A DNA stretch of 42,902 bases from Bacillota bacterium. Lineage in GTDB: Bacteria > Bacillota > Sulfobacillia > Sulfobacillales > JAIMBI01. The DNA is taken from the NCBI GenBank assembly GCA_021846505.1, contig JAJZWV010000032.1, positions 1 to 42,902 of the forward strand, given 5' to 3'. A program made the translations under genes and the position numbers. Below are positions 18,082-25,881 of this stretch, one piece after another. The notes under the pieces were generated by a model. That model saw only the letters and a program-made list of their open reading frames with translations. It had not been told where the DNA came from and searched no databases. Every line of letters starts with the position of its first letter. Position 1 is the first letter of the stretch.

Positions 18082-19350
18082 TTACCCCGCCGACAGCGCG
18101 GCCACTTCGGTGGTCTCGGCCGACGACGGGCTGAACGACCCCGGCCCGCTGAGCGTCAGCTCGGCATAGTACGTGTGGCTCGCCGACACGTATCCATCGC
18201 CCGCGTGATTCGCCAGCGACACCTCGATCTTAGAGGAGTTCGCGGCGTTGTTAGCCAGCCCAGTGGGCGTGGCCGCGAGCATCAGGGCGGCCGCGGCCGG
18301 CGCGGAAGCGCTGACGGTGGCGGTCGCCTGGCTGTAGTTGATGTTGGCGACCTGCGCTTGGCCCGCCACGCCGCCAGTGCCGCTCGCGGCGCTGGTCAAG
18401 TGGTCCGCGACAACCGACACCACGCTGCCCCTGTCGGCAGAAGGCACCGCGAAGGCGACGGTCGCCCGGCCATCCGTGACCGCGGCGGATCCTGTCACCT
18501 TCAGGCCCATGTGGCTGCCGCTCACTGTGAGCGTGCCGCTGAAGTTGGCCACGCGGTTGCCCTGGCTGTCCTCCACGGTGTAGGTGACCGACCCCTGAGC
18601 CTGGCCGTCCGCCACGACCGTCTGATGGGTTGGGCTTGCCACCACTTGGCTCGCAGGGCCGAAGGCCACCTGGGTGCCGACGTTGCTCTCGAGCGCCCCA
18701 TGCTGGTTGCTGGCAGCCGCCGGGCTCTTGGCGTACGCCACGTACTTATAGGGGCCCGACATTCCGGCGGTGAACGCAAACGTGTTGCTGGTTTGGTAAG
18801 CCCCACTCTGGTGCCAGGTGCCATCAGGCGACTGATACCAAAACTGGTACAGCGGGCTGAAGATGCCGCTGGCCGTTGCCGTCAGCGTAACCGACTGGCC
18901 TTTGGCCACTTCGCCGCTGGCACTGGACTGCACCGACACCGACAACCCGTTGAACACCCCATCCGGCAGGGCGGTCTGCGCCATGCTCCAGTCGCCCGCC
19001 TGCACCTCGGCCCGGTCCATGACGTCCACCACCACCAGATAGTCGCCCTGGGATGGTGTGGCCAGAGCAAATGTGTTGCTGGTGGAGTAGTTTTGCATGT
19101 CACGCCACTGGCCGCTGGGCCCTTGCACCCAAAATTGGTACTCGGGCGTGCCGCCCAGGTCACTCGCGCTGGCGGTAAAAGTGGCCGAGCCGTTGGTAGG
19201 CCGAATCGGGCCGGACAGCGTCACCGAGCCAGGCGTGACGGTCGGGGCACTGTGAGCAAAAACGGCCGCCGCCGGCAAAATCGACATCCATGCCAGCGAT
19301 GAGGCCATAGTGAGTCCGGTCAGCACTTTGCGATTTTTCTTAGGCTGCAC
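18082..19350 (-). CDS. Secreted Ig-like surface protein, N-terminal part, truncated by a frameshift
   Basis: About 422 residues starting at the GTG at 19350, preceded by GAAGGAAGA about 10 bases upstream. The N-terminus is a classical signal peptide: basic QPKKNRK, a hydrophobic core LTMASSLAWMSILPAAAVFA and a likely cut near AHSA. Two tandem units each carry a YQFW(V/Y)Q-x-P-x-G-x-W core with a TSNTFA strand (about residues 68-105 and 168-205), resembling triple-tyrosine/Y_Y_Y-type Ig-like repeats. Further Ig-like segments follow (SVTYTVEDSQGNRVANFSGTL type, broken). The frame ends at TAA just where the next Ig-like domain begins in another frame. Together with 16202-18064 the intended protein would be about 1,050 residues, exported and cell-surface or extracellular. 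Confidence 0.75.
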   Translation of the reverse strand: MQPKKNRKVLTGLTMASSLAWMSILPAAAVFAHSAPTVTPGSVTLSGPIRPTNGSATFTASASDLGGTPEYQFWVQGPSGQWRDMQNYSTSNTFALATPSQGDYLVVVDVMDRAEVQAGDWSMAQTALPDGVFNGLSVSVQSSASGEVAKGQSVTLTATASGIFSPLYQFWYQSPDGTWHQSGAYQTSNTFAFTAGMSGPYKYVAYAKSPAAASNQHGALESNVGTQVAFGPASQVVASPTHQTVVADGQAQGSVTYTVEDSQGNRVANFSGTLTVSGSHMGLKVTGSAAVTDGRATVAFAVPSADRGSVVSVVADHLTSAASGTGGVAGQAQVANINYSQATATVSASAPAAAALMLAATPTGLANNAANSSKIEVSLANHAGDGYVSASHTYYAELTLSGPGSFSPSSAETTEVAALSAG

Positions 19351-19430
19351 TGGTAAGATGTCTTCCTTCAAAGACCCTGCAGGTGTTGGAGTCCACTGGC
19401 CTGGAGTCAGGTCGCATCGCCTGGCCCGTC

Positions 19431-19463
19431 GGGCGGAAGGACCCCGCCGCCGCGGTCCCGCCC
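19431..19463 (-). other. Strong stem-loop in the leader of the Ig-like protein gene
   Basis: GGGCGG (19431-19436) pairs with CCGCCC (19458-19463), and inside it GGACC (19439-19443) pairs with GGTCC (19454-19458, sharing one base). A second stem, CCTGGC/GCCAGG, spans 19476-19496, and a GGTTG/CAACC hairpin lies at 19504-19517. All fall in the 170 bases before the signal-peptide start, suggesting a structured 5' leader. I do not recognise a named riboswitch class. Confidence 0.35.
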
Positions 19464-19515
19464 GCTCTTCCTGGTCCTGGCCGCTGACCCGCCAGGTCCT
19501 GACGGTTGCATTCAA

Positions 19516-20577
19516 CCATCGTTAGCTTCCGTCGTTAGCTTCCGCAACTTCCGAAGCTGCGCCATCCCCATGCGGCACGCGACTTTCCGAGGATGTCATC
19601 CATTCTCCCGATAGCTGCGGGTTCTCGGCAGACATATTGAGCGACTGGCTGTTCCGACATGGTATCACGCCACTTCCACAATTTATGCAAAGAGGGTAAG
19701 AATTCGTGGCGGACGCCTATGGGCAATCGGTGGAGGCGTGCTGCACGGCCGGCGCAAGAGGCCAGCAGGCTCGGCCGACCCCTGTGGGTTAGCGCGCCAC
19801 AGCCGAAGTGGTGGGGGCGCGCGGCTCAGAGTGGGAGGCGGCGTCGCATCTTCTTGCCGCTGATAATGACTAGGGCACCCATCCCCTCGTCGAGGCGATG
19901 GCTGGCCACGACGCTCGGCAGGCGATCCGCGAGGGCTGTCCGGAGGAGAGCACCGCGACGCAGTACAACGCGCCCCAATGAGTTCCCGGGGAGAATCGCC
20001 GCACGTCAGCAAAGTGCAGTCCTGGGTGATGACAAGCCTCTGCTCGGCCTGCACCGCCAGTCACAGCTGCTCGTCCCCACTCCACTCAAGAGCTCGTCGG
20101 CGACCGTCTCCCCATCGTGGCGATTGCCCGCAGAGTCACTGCCGTTTTCGTCCACCTTGATTCTCACGCTGTCGCAACTGGAATCGCCGGAAGCGCGAAA
20201 TCTTCAGCAGCCGCCTCGGCCGCAAAGGCAATTGCCGCCCGAGTGGCCTCGATGGTCACCGCGGGAAATGCCTCCAGCAAAGTTTAGGGATCATCCCCCT
20301 GAGCGGGGCTGCCTAGCACCGTGCCCAGTGGGATCCGTGTCCCTTGATAGCGGGTTCACCGCCGCAAGCATCTGCGCGGAGCTCAAAAAACTTTTGGCAG
20401 CCCACGTCGGACGCCTCCTTTAGGCGCTTCCTATCGCATGCACGTTGCCAGATTGCGGGTATGGCGCAAGCCCGGAAGGTGTCCGGTTCTCTGGCCCGCC
20501 CACTGCAGGTCGAGGAGGTCGAAGGTCCTAGGGCGCGCGCCCCACTCGGGTGGTTCGAAGCCCGCGTGATTAGGTCG
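19516..20577. other. Gene-poor stretch with a short direct repeat
   Basis: No convincing gene in about 1 kb. The longest open frame (plus, 19659-20423) has a random high-GC composition and no ribosome binding site. A near-perfect direct repeat CGTTAGCTTCCG occurs at 19520-19531 and 19533-19544, just upstream of the leader of the Ig-like protein gene. Nothing else recognised. Confidence 0.45.
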
Positions 20578-20611
20578 ATTTGTCCTATCGGACAAATACA
20601 TAGGATATTAT
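20578..20611 (+). promoter_or_regulatory. Palindromic promoter/operator of the ureohydrolase gene
   Basis: A perfect inverted repeat ATTTGTCC-TATC-GGACAAAT (20578-20597) overlaps a possible -35 box TTGTCC (20580-20585); GATATT (20604-20609) follows after 18 bases as a -10 candidate. The site is AT-rich against a GC-rich background and lies about 165 bases upstream of the start codon, so the transcript would have a long leader. An unidentified regulator probably binds it. Confidence 0.55.
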
Positions 20612-20762
20612 TTCCTTAGACAGAGGTCTGCCTCACGCGGGCGGAGCGGAGCCGCTCCCCGTGGAAAATGGCGGAGCGTGCGATCTGTATCGCAGGCCTA
20701 CTCGGCGAGCATCCAGCGATGAGGCGGGCACTGCGAGACAATAAGGAGACACGAAGGAGGCG

Positions 20763-21758
20763 ATGGCGATTTCTGTTCCCCCAGGCGATTCACGGCGGCG
20801 CATTCAGCCCCTAGACGCGCTTGCCTCGCCCCGGTTCACCCAGGTGGCCACGTTTGCCCGGCTGCCCCACGACCGCTCGCTGGCGGACGTGGATGCCGCC
20901 TTTCTGGGCATACCGTTTGACGACGCGGCCACCTACCGGAGCGGCGCGCGGTTTGGCCCCTCGGCCATCCGCGAGCAGTCGCGGCTCCTGCGCCCCTACA
21001 ACATGAGTGTCGATATCTATCCGTTTGAGGTGTTCAACGTGGTGGACTATGGCGACGTCAACGTGGTGCCTGGGTCTTTTGAAGCCACAGCCGAGGCAGT
21101 GGAGCAGGAGCTGGACACCCTCCTGGCGGCCCGCGTCCTGCCGCTGGTGGCGGGCGGCGACCACTCGGTGGCGCTGCCCATGCTGCGGAGCCTCACCAAA
21201 GCCCATGGACGCCCCGTGCACCTGGTGCACTTTGACTCCCACTTCGACTTTTGGGACAGCTACTGGGGCCAGCGCTACACCCACGGCACTTGGCTCCGGC
21301 GGGCTTGGGAGGAGAAGTTGCTGGGCCACGTGCTCCAGGTGGGCATCCGCGGCCCCCAGTTCACCAAAGACGACTTTCAGTACGCCAAAGAGAACAAGTT
21401 TCACGTGCTGCCCATGCGGAAGTTGGAGCACAACCCGGCCACGCTGGTGGCCCGGGCACTGGACCGCATTCCGACTGCCGAGCCACTCTACCTGTCATGG
21501 GACATCGACGTGGTGGACCCGGCCTTTGCCATGGGCACCGGCACCCCCGAAGTGGGCGGCCTCACGAGCCGGGAGGCGCTGCACTGCCTGGACACGCTGG
21601 TGGGCCACAACCTTGTGGGCGCGGAGGTTGTGGAAGTGGCGCCGCTCTACGACGGGCCCGGGGCCATCACAGCGCTTTTGGCCGCCAACCTCCTATACGA
21701 GGCCCTGTCCGTCATGGCGAAAAACCGCGAGCGCGGCATCCCCGCCTTCGGCAGCTGA
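20763..21758 (+). CDS. Agmatinase-family ureohydrolase
   Basis: Binuclear-manganese enzyme hydrolysing a guanidino compound (agmatine, guanidinobutyrate or similar) to urea and an amine or acid; cytosolic. The 331-residue protein keeps all metal ligands of the arginase fold: GGDHS (H134), FDSHFD (D158, H160, D162) and SWDID (D247, D249), with the typical TPEVGGLTSRE stretch at 261-271. The canonical DAHxD is DSHFD and the substrate loop after it (FWDSYWGQRYTHGT) is atypical, so the exact substrate is uncertain. Start: AAGGAGG is only 2 bases before the ATG, unusually close; another AAGGAG is 14 bases away. It has its own promoter and no co-transcribed neighbour. Confidence 0.9.
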   Translation: MAISVPPGDSRRRIQPLDALASPRFTQVATFARLPHDRSLADVDAAFLGIPFDDAATYRSGARFGPSAIREQSRLLRPYNMSVDIYPFEVFNVVDYGDVNVVPGSFEATAEAVEQELDTLLAARVLPLVAGGDHSVALPMLRSLTKAHGRPVHLVHFDSHFDFWDSYWGQRYTHGTWLRRAWEEKLLGHVLQVGIRGPQFTKDDFQYAKENKFHVLPMRKLEHNPATLVARALDRIPTAEPLYLSWDIDVVDPAFAMGTGTPEVGGLTSREALHCLDTLVGHNLVGAEVVEVAPLYDGPGAITALLAANLLYEALSVMAKNRERGIPAFGS

Positions 21759-22174
21759 GGCTTGCAAAGCCGCCGCGGATAGGGCTGGCCTTGGCTCGCT
21801 CTCGCCACTTATCAGTGGGGTACCTCCGGGGTCCGCAGGGGCGCCCCGCGGCATTGCCCGCCAGCTGCGGCTGATCTGCCATGCCACCCAACTGGCACTG
21901 CGGCTGCCGCATCGCCCCCGCCGCAGTCCTGCGCACCGCAAAGCGTGCGCGAGGGGATGCCGCGCCGGTGCGGCGGAGTGGCTGACGATGCCAAGAGCGC
22001 CCAGCGGCAATGTGGCGTCCCGTCCTGACGAGGTTAGCTCAGCGTCTCGGCGGCGCTGGGTTGGAGCGCTTTGCCTGAGCCAGCGGCCGTGGCGCTGAGA
22101 GACGCCCGCCCCGGCCCTGAACCTGGAGCGCTCATGGGCCGGGGCGCGACGCGCGACGGGCACCCGCGGGCTCG
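21759..22174. other. Intergenic stretch between convergent genes
   Basis: About 415 bases between the ureohydrolase (plus) and heme monooxygenase (minus) genes. Open frames are shadow-like. Interleaved short inverted repeats around 22,040-22,105 (CTCAGCG/CGCTGAG and GCGTCTC/GAGACGC) may form hairpins, but no T-run follows. No RNA gene is recognised. Confidence 0.45.
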
Positions 22175-22471
22175 TCAGTCGCCCAGCACGGTGTGCATCT
22201 CAAATTCGTTGGGCTTGGAAAAAATCTCGGAGGGGGCTCGGCTGGCGTGAGCCTGGCGAAATGAGTCGCTCTGGGTCCACGCACGAAAGCTTTCTTCGTC
22301 GGCCCAGTGCGTCATTACGACATAGGGGGCCCCTTCCGTCATCGGGCACAGGATCTCGTTGCTGACGAAGCCCGGCGCATTTTCCACCAGGTGGGCTCGC
22401 CCGCGGAACCGTGCCTCAAACGCTTCTTCCTGGCCCTTGGCGACAAAGATGCGGTTCGATGCGATGATCAT
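22175..22471 (-). CDS. IsdG-family heme-degrading monooxygenase (ABM domain)
   Basis: A 98-residue antibiotic-biosynthesis-monooxygenase-fold protein. The IsdG/IsdI catalytic triad is present at matching spacing: N6 in MIIASNRI, W65 in SFRAWTQSD and H75 in FRQAHASR (IsdI: N6, W66, H76). It probably binds and cleaves heme to release iron, or protects from heme; cytosolic dimer in relatives. GAAAGG lies about 8 bases before the ATG at 22471. It follows the ABC exporter gene on the same strand after 121 bases that include a 9-bp tandem repeat, so it could be co-transcribed with the exporter. Confidence 0.85.
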   Translation of the reverse strand: MIIASNRIFVAKGQEEAFEARFRGRAHLVENAPGFVSNEILCPMTEGAPYVVMTHWADEESFRAWTQSDSFRQAHASRAPSEIFSKPNEFEMHTVLGD

Positions 22472-22492
22472 GGTATCGATCCTTTCTCTTCT

Positions 22493-22536
22493 TTCGGCTC
22501 GTTCGGCTCGTTCGGCTCGTTCGGCTCGTTCGGCTC
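22493..22536. repeat. Tandem 9-bp repeat, about 4.9 copies
   Basis: Four perfect copies of TTCGGCTCG and a fifth copy lacking its last base lie between the ABC exporter gene and the heme monooxygenase start, ending about 20 bases before the start codon. Perfect identity suggests recent slippage, and copy number could vary between strains and change leader spacing. Confidence 0.9.
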
Positions 22537-22592
22537 TATCTGCGGACGCGTGGGGACGTGCCCAGGGGCACCGTGGTCAACTCGGCTGCGTC

Positions 22593-24461
22593 TCAGCCGG
22601 CGGGCACCACCTCCTCTGCGGGCGCGGCGGCGGCCAGGCCAGGGTCAAACTGCTCGTGGTAGAGCCGTGCATACAGTCCGCCGGCTGCCAGCAGGTCGTA
22701 GTGTCGGCCGCGCTCCACGATGCGGCCTTCGCTGACCACCAGTATTTGATCCGCCGCCAGCACGGTGGACAGGCGGTGGGCAATGGCCACCACGGTCCGG
22801 CCGGCAAAGAGATGCTGCAGGGCCTCTTGAATAAGCCGCTCGGCATGGCTGTCCAAGGAGCTGGTGGCTTCGTCCAGCCACAGGATCCTGGGATTCTGCA
22901 CGATGGCCCTCGCGATGGCCACGCGCTGCTTCTCGCCGCCCGACAGCCGATACCCCCGCTCGCCCACCAGTGTGTCGAGGCCCTCCGGCAGGCGCGCGAC
23001 CAGCTCGTCCAGCTGGGCCGCCGCCACCGCGCGGCGCACATCGAATTCCGACGCATCCGGACGGCCGTAGCGCACGTTGGCCGCGAGCGTGGTGTGAAAC
23101 AGGAACAAGTCCTGGGTCACGACCCCCATGATGCGGCGCAGGTCCCGGTCGTCCAGGTCGCGGAGCTGCCGGCCCCCCACCGACACGGACCCGGCATCGG
23201 GGTCGTAGAACCGCGCGCCCAGGGCCAGCATGGTGCTTTTGCCGGCACCGCTGGGCCCCACGATGGCGGTCAGCTGGCCGGCCTCGGCCGTGAACGACAC
23301 CCCCTGCAGCACCGCGTGCGGCGGCTGATAGGCAAAGGTCACCTCCTGGAACCTCACGGCGGCTGGGGTGTTGGGCCCGCCTGGCCACGGCTGGGGGTGC
23401 TCGGGCGCCGGCACTTCCACGGGCAGGTCCAGGAACCGAAACACCCGGTCAAACAGCGCCAGACCGCCCATGAGGGTCGTGTTGGCGCCGGCCAAGCCCG
23501 AGGCCGGCCCGTACAGCTGCACGAGGTAGGTGGCAAAGGCCACGACCGTCCCCAGCTGCAGCTGGTGCTGGATGATGAGATAGCCGCCGTATCCGTACAG
23601 GAGGGCCGGGCCGACCGATGACAGGGTGCGCACGGCCATCATCAGCCACTGCCCCACCATGCTTTGGCGCACCTGGCGCTGGCGGACCTCGGTCGACAGC
23701 TGCCGGAACCGCTCGCCCTCTCGGGGCTGCGCGCCGAAGCTTCGCACCACGATGGTGCCCGACAGCGTCAGGGTTTCCTCTAGGTGAGACGTCACGGCCG
23801 ACAGCGCCTCCTGGGTGCGCCCCATGGCATCGTAGGACCGGCGCCCAAACGCCATCACGGGAAAGACAAAGCCCGGCAGCACCAGGGTCGCCAGAATGGC
23901 CAAGCGCCAGTCCAACACAAACATGATGGCCAGGGTGAGCGAAATCGTCAGCAGGTTGACGAACAGTCCCGTCAGCGTCTGATTCATCACCCCCTGAACC
24001 GCGTTCAAGTCGTTGACCAGACGGGAGTGAATTTGGCCGGCGGGTGTTTGGGTGAAAAACCGGATCCCCAGCCGCTGGCCGTGATCATAGAGGGCGGTCC
24101 GCAAGTCGTGAATCAGTGCCTGCGACACCACGGTGTTCAGGTAGCTCTGGGCGACCGACACCACGGCGCCGAAGGCTGGCACCAGCATGAGCGCCAGCGC
24201 CAGCTCAAACAGCAGCTGCAGGCGATGCTGCAAGATAGCCTGGTCAATCACCGCCCGCATCAAGAGGGGCGGGATCAAGCTCAGCAGGACGCCCAGCACC
24301 GTGAACGCCAGCGCGGCAGCCAGCGTGCGCCGGTGCGCCGCCAGCAGGTGGCCCAGGCGCCGCACCGTGGCCCACGTGGGCCGCCCCTCTGCCAGCAGTT
24401 CTTGGGCCCGCCGCTGAGCGAACACCGCGTGCATGCCTGCCATGCCTCCGGACATTCCCAT
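22593..24461 (-). CDS. ABC exporter with fused permease and ATPase (multidrug/lipid type)
   Basis: A 622-residue half-transporter acting as a dimer in the inner membrane. About six membrane helices lie in residues 45-330, followed by a nucleotide-binding domain with Walker A GPSGAGKST (about 401-409), signature LSGGEKQR (about 504-511), Walker B ILWLDEATSSLD and the H-loop IAHRLST. The ATG at 24461 has GGGAGG 9 bases upstream. The N-terminus is methionine/glycine-rich (MGMSGGMAGM), slightly unusual. It is divergent from the ArsR-like regulator across a 73-base region with inverted repeats. The neighbouring heme monooxygenase raises the possibility of heme or porphyrin export, but this is only context; a drug or lipid substrate is as likely. 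Confidence 0.9.
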   Translation of the reverse strand: MGMSGGMAGMHAVFAQRRAQELLAEGRPTWATVRRLGHLLAAHRRTLAAALAFTVLGVLLSLIPPLLMRAVIDQAILQHRLQLLFELALALMLVPAFGAVVSVAQSYLNTVVSQALIHDLRTALYDHGQRLGIRFFTQTPAGQIHSRLVNDLNAVQGVMNQTLTGLFVNLLTISLTLAIMFVLDWRLAILATLVLPGFVFPVMAFGRRSYDAMGRTQEALSAVTSHLEETLTLSGTIVVRSFGAQPREGERFRQLSTEVRQRQVRQSMVGQWLMMAVRTLSSVGPALLYGYGGYLIIQHQLQLGTVVAFATYLVQLYGPASGLAGANTTLMGGLALFDRVFRFLDLPVEVPAPEHPQPWPGGPNTPAAVRFQEVTFAYQPPHAVLQGVSFTAEAGQLTAIVGPSGAGKSTMLALGARFYDPDAGSVSVGGRQLRDLDDRDLRRIMGVVTQDLFLFHTTLAANVRYGRPDASEFDVRRAVAAAQLDELVARLPEGLDTLVGERGYRLSGGEKQRVAIARAIVQNPRILWLDEATSSLDSHAERLIQEALQHLFAGRTVVAIAHRLSTVLAADQILVVSEGRIVERGRHYDLLAAGGLYARLYHEQFDPGLAAAAPAEEVVPAG

Positions 24462-24494
24462 ATCTGCTGGCCTCCCTCGCCAATGAAAATTTCG

Positions 24495-24535
24495 TGATGA
24501 CGATAGGCTATCAGCATAGTGCTATACTGTCATCA
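24495..24535. promoter_or_regulatory. Divergent promoter/operator between exporter and regulator
   Basis: Outer arms TGATGAC (24495-24501) and GTCATCA (24529-24535) form a perfect 7-bp inverted repeat, enclosing GATAG-G-CTATC (24502-24512). TATACT (24523-24528) is a good plus-strand -10 box only 6 bases before the regulator's ATG. The right arm runs into the start codon, so a bound regulator would block its own transcription. Confidence 0.55.
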
Positions 24536-25623
24536 TGGAACACTTGCAGGATCCGCAATCTTCCCCAGAGGACAGCGAGTCAGCAATCCACCCGCTGTCT
24601 CCCGTCGACACCGTGTCTTTGGCACCGCCGTGCCGCGTGTGGATTCGCCCCTCGTGGCCGCTGATGGTGATGGGCGCGCTCGTGATGGCGGACGCCGACC
24701 CGGATGCCCACGGCGCCGGCGTCAGGGACGTGCCGGGCTGGAGCACGCTGCGGGCTCTCCTGCTCCATGGCGTTGCGCTCCGCGACCGGCTGGCCCGCCT
24801 GCCGGCAGCCGCGGTGGACTCCGCTCGCAGTCCCGAGCAGCTGGTGGACCTGATTCGGGATCAGGGAGACGCGTGGTGGAGCGCCTTGCTGGCGGAGGCG
24901 GCGGACACCGGCTGGCAGCACCGCACCCGGGACAGCTCGGTGCCCCTGACGGCCGCCGAGTTGGATCTGGCCTCCGCTTGGGAGCAGGCCGAGACCTGGC
25001 AGCAGCGAGCGGCCGTGCAGGCAAAGCGGTGGAGCGCGGATCCCGACCGCTGCGCAGCCCTGCTGGCCAATCCGGAGCAAGCCCTCCGCGTGCTGCAGGC
25101 CGTGCTGGAGCGCGTGGGCCAGTTTGTGAACCGCCAGGCTCCTCGGCTGGCCCGCCCGGAGCGGCGCACGTATGCGGACGCCCACCAAGCCTTTGTGAGC
25201 TTGGTGGGCCGCCCGCTCGACCGTCGGGAGGGGGCGGACAGCGTCCGCGACGTGACCGCCATTCCCACGCCGGGCCTCGGCGATGCCGTGCCTGTTGCGC
25301 GGCACGGCGCCCGATGGACCGTCTGGATCCCGCATGTGCCGCCCGAACCTCCTCGCGATCCGCTCCGGGTGCCGCGGGTGCTGGCCGCGCTGGGCGACGA
25401 CTTAAACCAGCAGCTGGTGGAGCTGCTGGCGCGGGAAGGGCCGAGTTATGCCCAGAAGCTCGCCGGCGCGCTGAGCGCCCATGCCTCCACCCTGTCGCGC
25501 CACCTTGCCGACTTGGCCGACGCGGGCCTAGTCCGCGTGCGCCCCGAGGGCCACCGCATCTGGCACGAGGTCAACCCTGAGGCCTTGATGGCCATTCAAG
25601 AGTGGATCCAGGAGCTTCACTGA
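24535..25623 (+). CDS. ArsR-like winged-helix transcriptional regulator with a large N-terminal domain
   Basis: A 362-residue protein. The C-terminus (about 285-360) is an ArsR-type winged helix: LNQQLVELLAREGPSYAQKLAGAL, then HASTLSRHLADLADAGLVRV and a wing ending in a WHEVNPEAL strand. The N-terminal 280 residues are helical and of unknown function, possibly sensing or dimerising, as in long ArsR-like regulators. It is divergent from the ABC exporter and very probably represses it and itself. No Shine-Dalgarno precedes the ATG, and the -10 box is so close that the mRNA may be leaderless; an internal start cannot be excluded. Confidence 0.8.
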   Translation: MEHLQDPQSSPEDSESAIHPLSPVDTVSLAPPCRVWIRPSWPLMVMGALVMADADPDAHGAGVRDVPGWSTLRALLLHGVALRDRLARLPAAAVDSARSPEQLVDLIRDQGDAWWSALLAEAADTGWQHRTRDSSVPLTAAELDLASAWEQAETWQQRAAVQAKRWSADPDRCAALLANPEQALRVLQAVLERVGQFVNRQAPRLARPERRTYADAHQAFVSLVGRPLDRREGADSVRDVTAIPTPGLGDAVPVARHGARWTVWIPHVPPEPPRDPLRVPRVLAALGDDLNQQLVELLAREGPSYAQKLAGALSAHASTLSRHLADLADAGLVRVRPEGHRIWHEVNPEALMAIQEWIQELH

Positions 25624-25812
25624 CCGACGCGCGAACCGAGGGAGTGAGATTCGCCTCGCCGCGCCAAAGGCACACACCTCTGCTGGGTGGATCCCTGGGG
25701 GCGCACTCCGGCCCGCGCAACGCGAGTGAAAGACCCTTGCGCCAGCACTCAGGCGCCCCTGCGCCTGGCTAAGTTGTGGGGCGCGTCGCCGTGCCTGAAT
25801 CCGCCCATGGAT

Positions 25813-25868
25813 GAGGGAGCGGCTGGATGCCAGGGGACTCGCCGCCCCCGCCATCCAGCCGCTCCCTC
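25813..25868. terminator. Large perfect hairpin between convergent genes
   Basis: A 17-bp perfect inverted repeat, GAGGGAGCGGCTGGATG and its complement, with a 22-base loop that can pair further. It sits 13 bases beyond the stop of the minus-strand MFS gene and 190 bases after the regulator gene. No T-run follows on either strand, so it is a bidirectional terminator or mRNA-stabilising hairpin of unconventional type. Confidence 0.6.
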
Positions 25869-25881
25869 CGAGTCGCAGTTG

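Noticed and set aside
19659-20423. A 254-codon plus-strand open frame
   Set aside because: No ribosome binding site, arginine/proline/serine-rich random-like composition, and no recognisable family; likely chance in high-GC sequence.
20545-20580. GGTTCGAAGCCCG resembling a tRNA TpsiC arm or attachment-site fragment
   Set aside because: The flanking stem does not pair correctly and no other tRNA arm is visible upstream.
22020-22110. tRNA-like text (GGTTAGCTCAGC followed later by GGAGCGC)
   Set aside because: The A-box resemblance is partial, no TpsiC arm with GTTCGA follows at the right distance, and no acceptor stem can be closed.
22493-22536. Tandem repeat considered as a CRISPR array
   Set aside because: The unit is 9 bases with no spacers and no cas genes nearby.
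22359-23621. A 420-codon plus-strand open frame, including SFG-type repeats
   Set aside because: It is antisense to the ABC exporter and heme monooxygenase genes; the repeated residues come only from the 9-bp tandem repeat.
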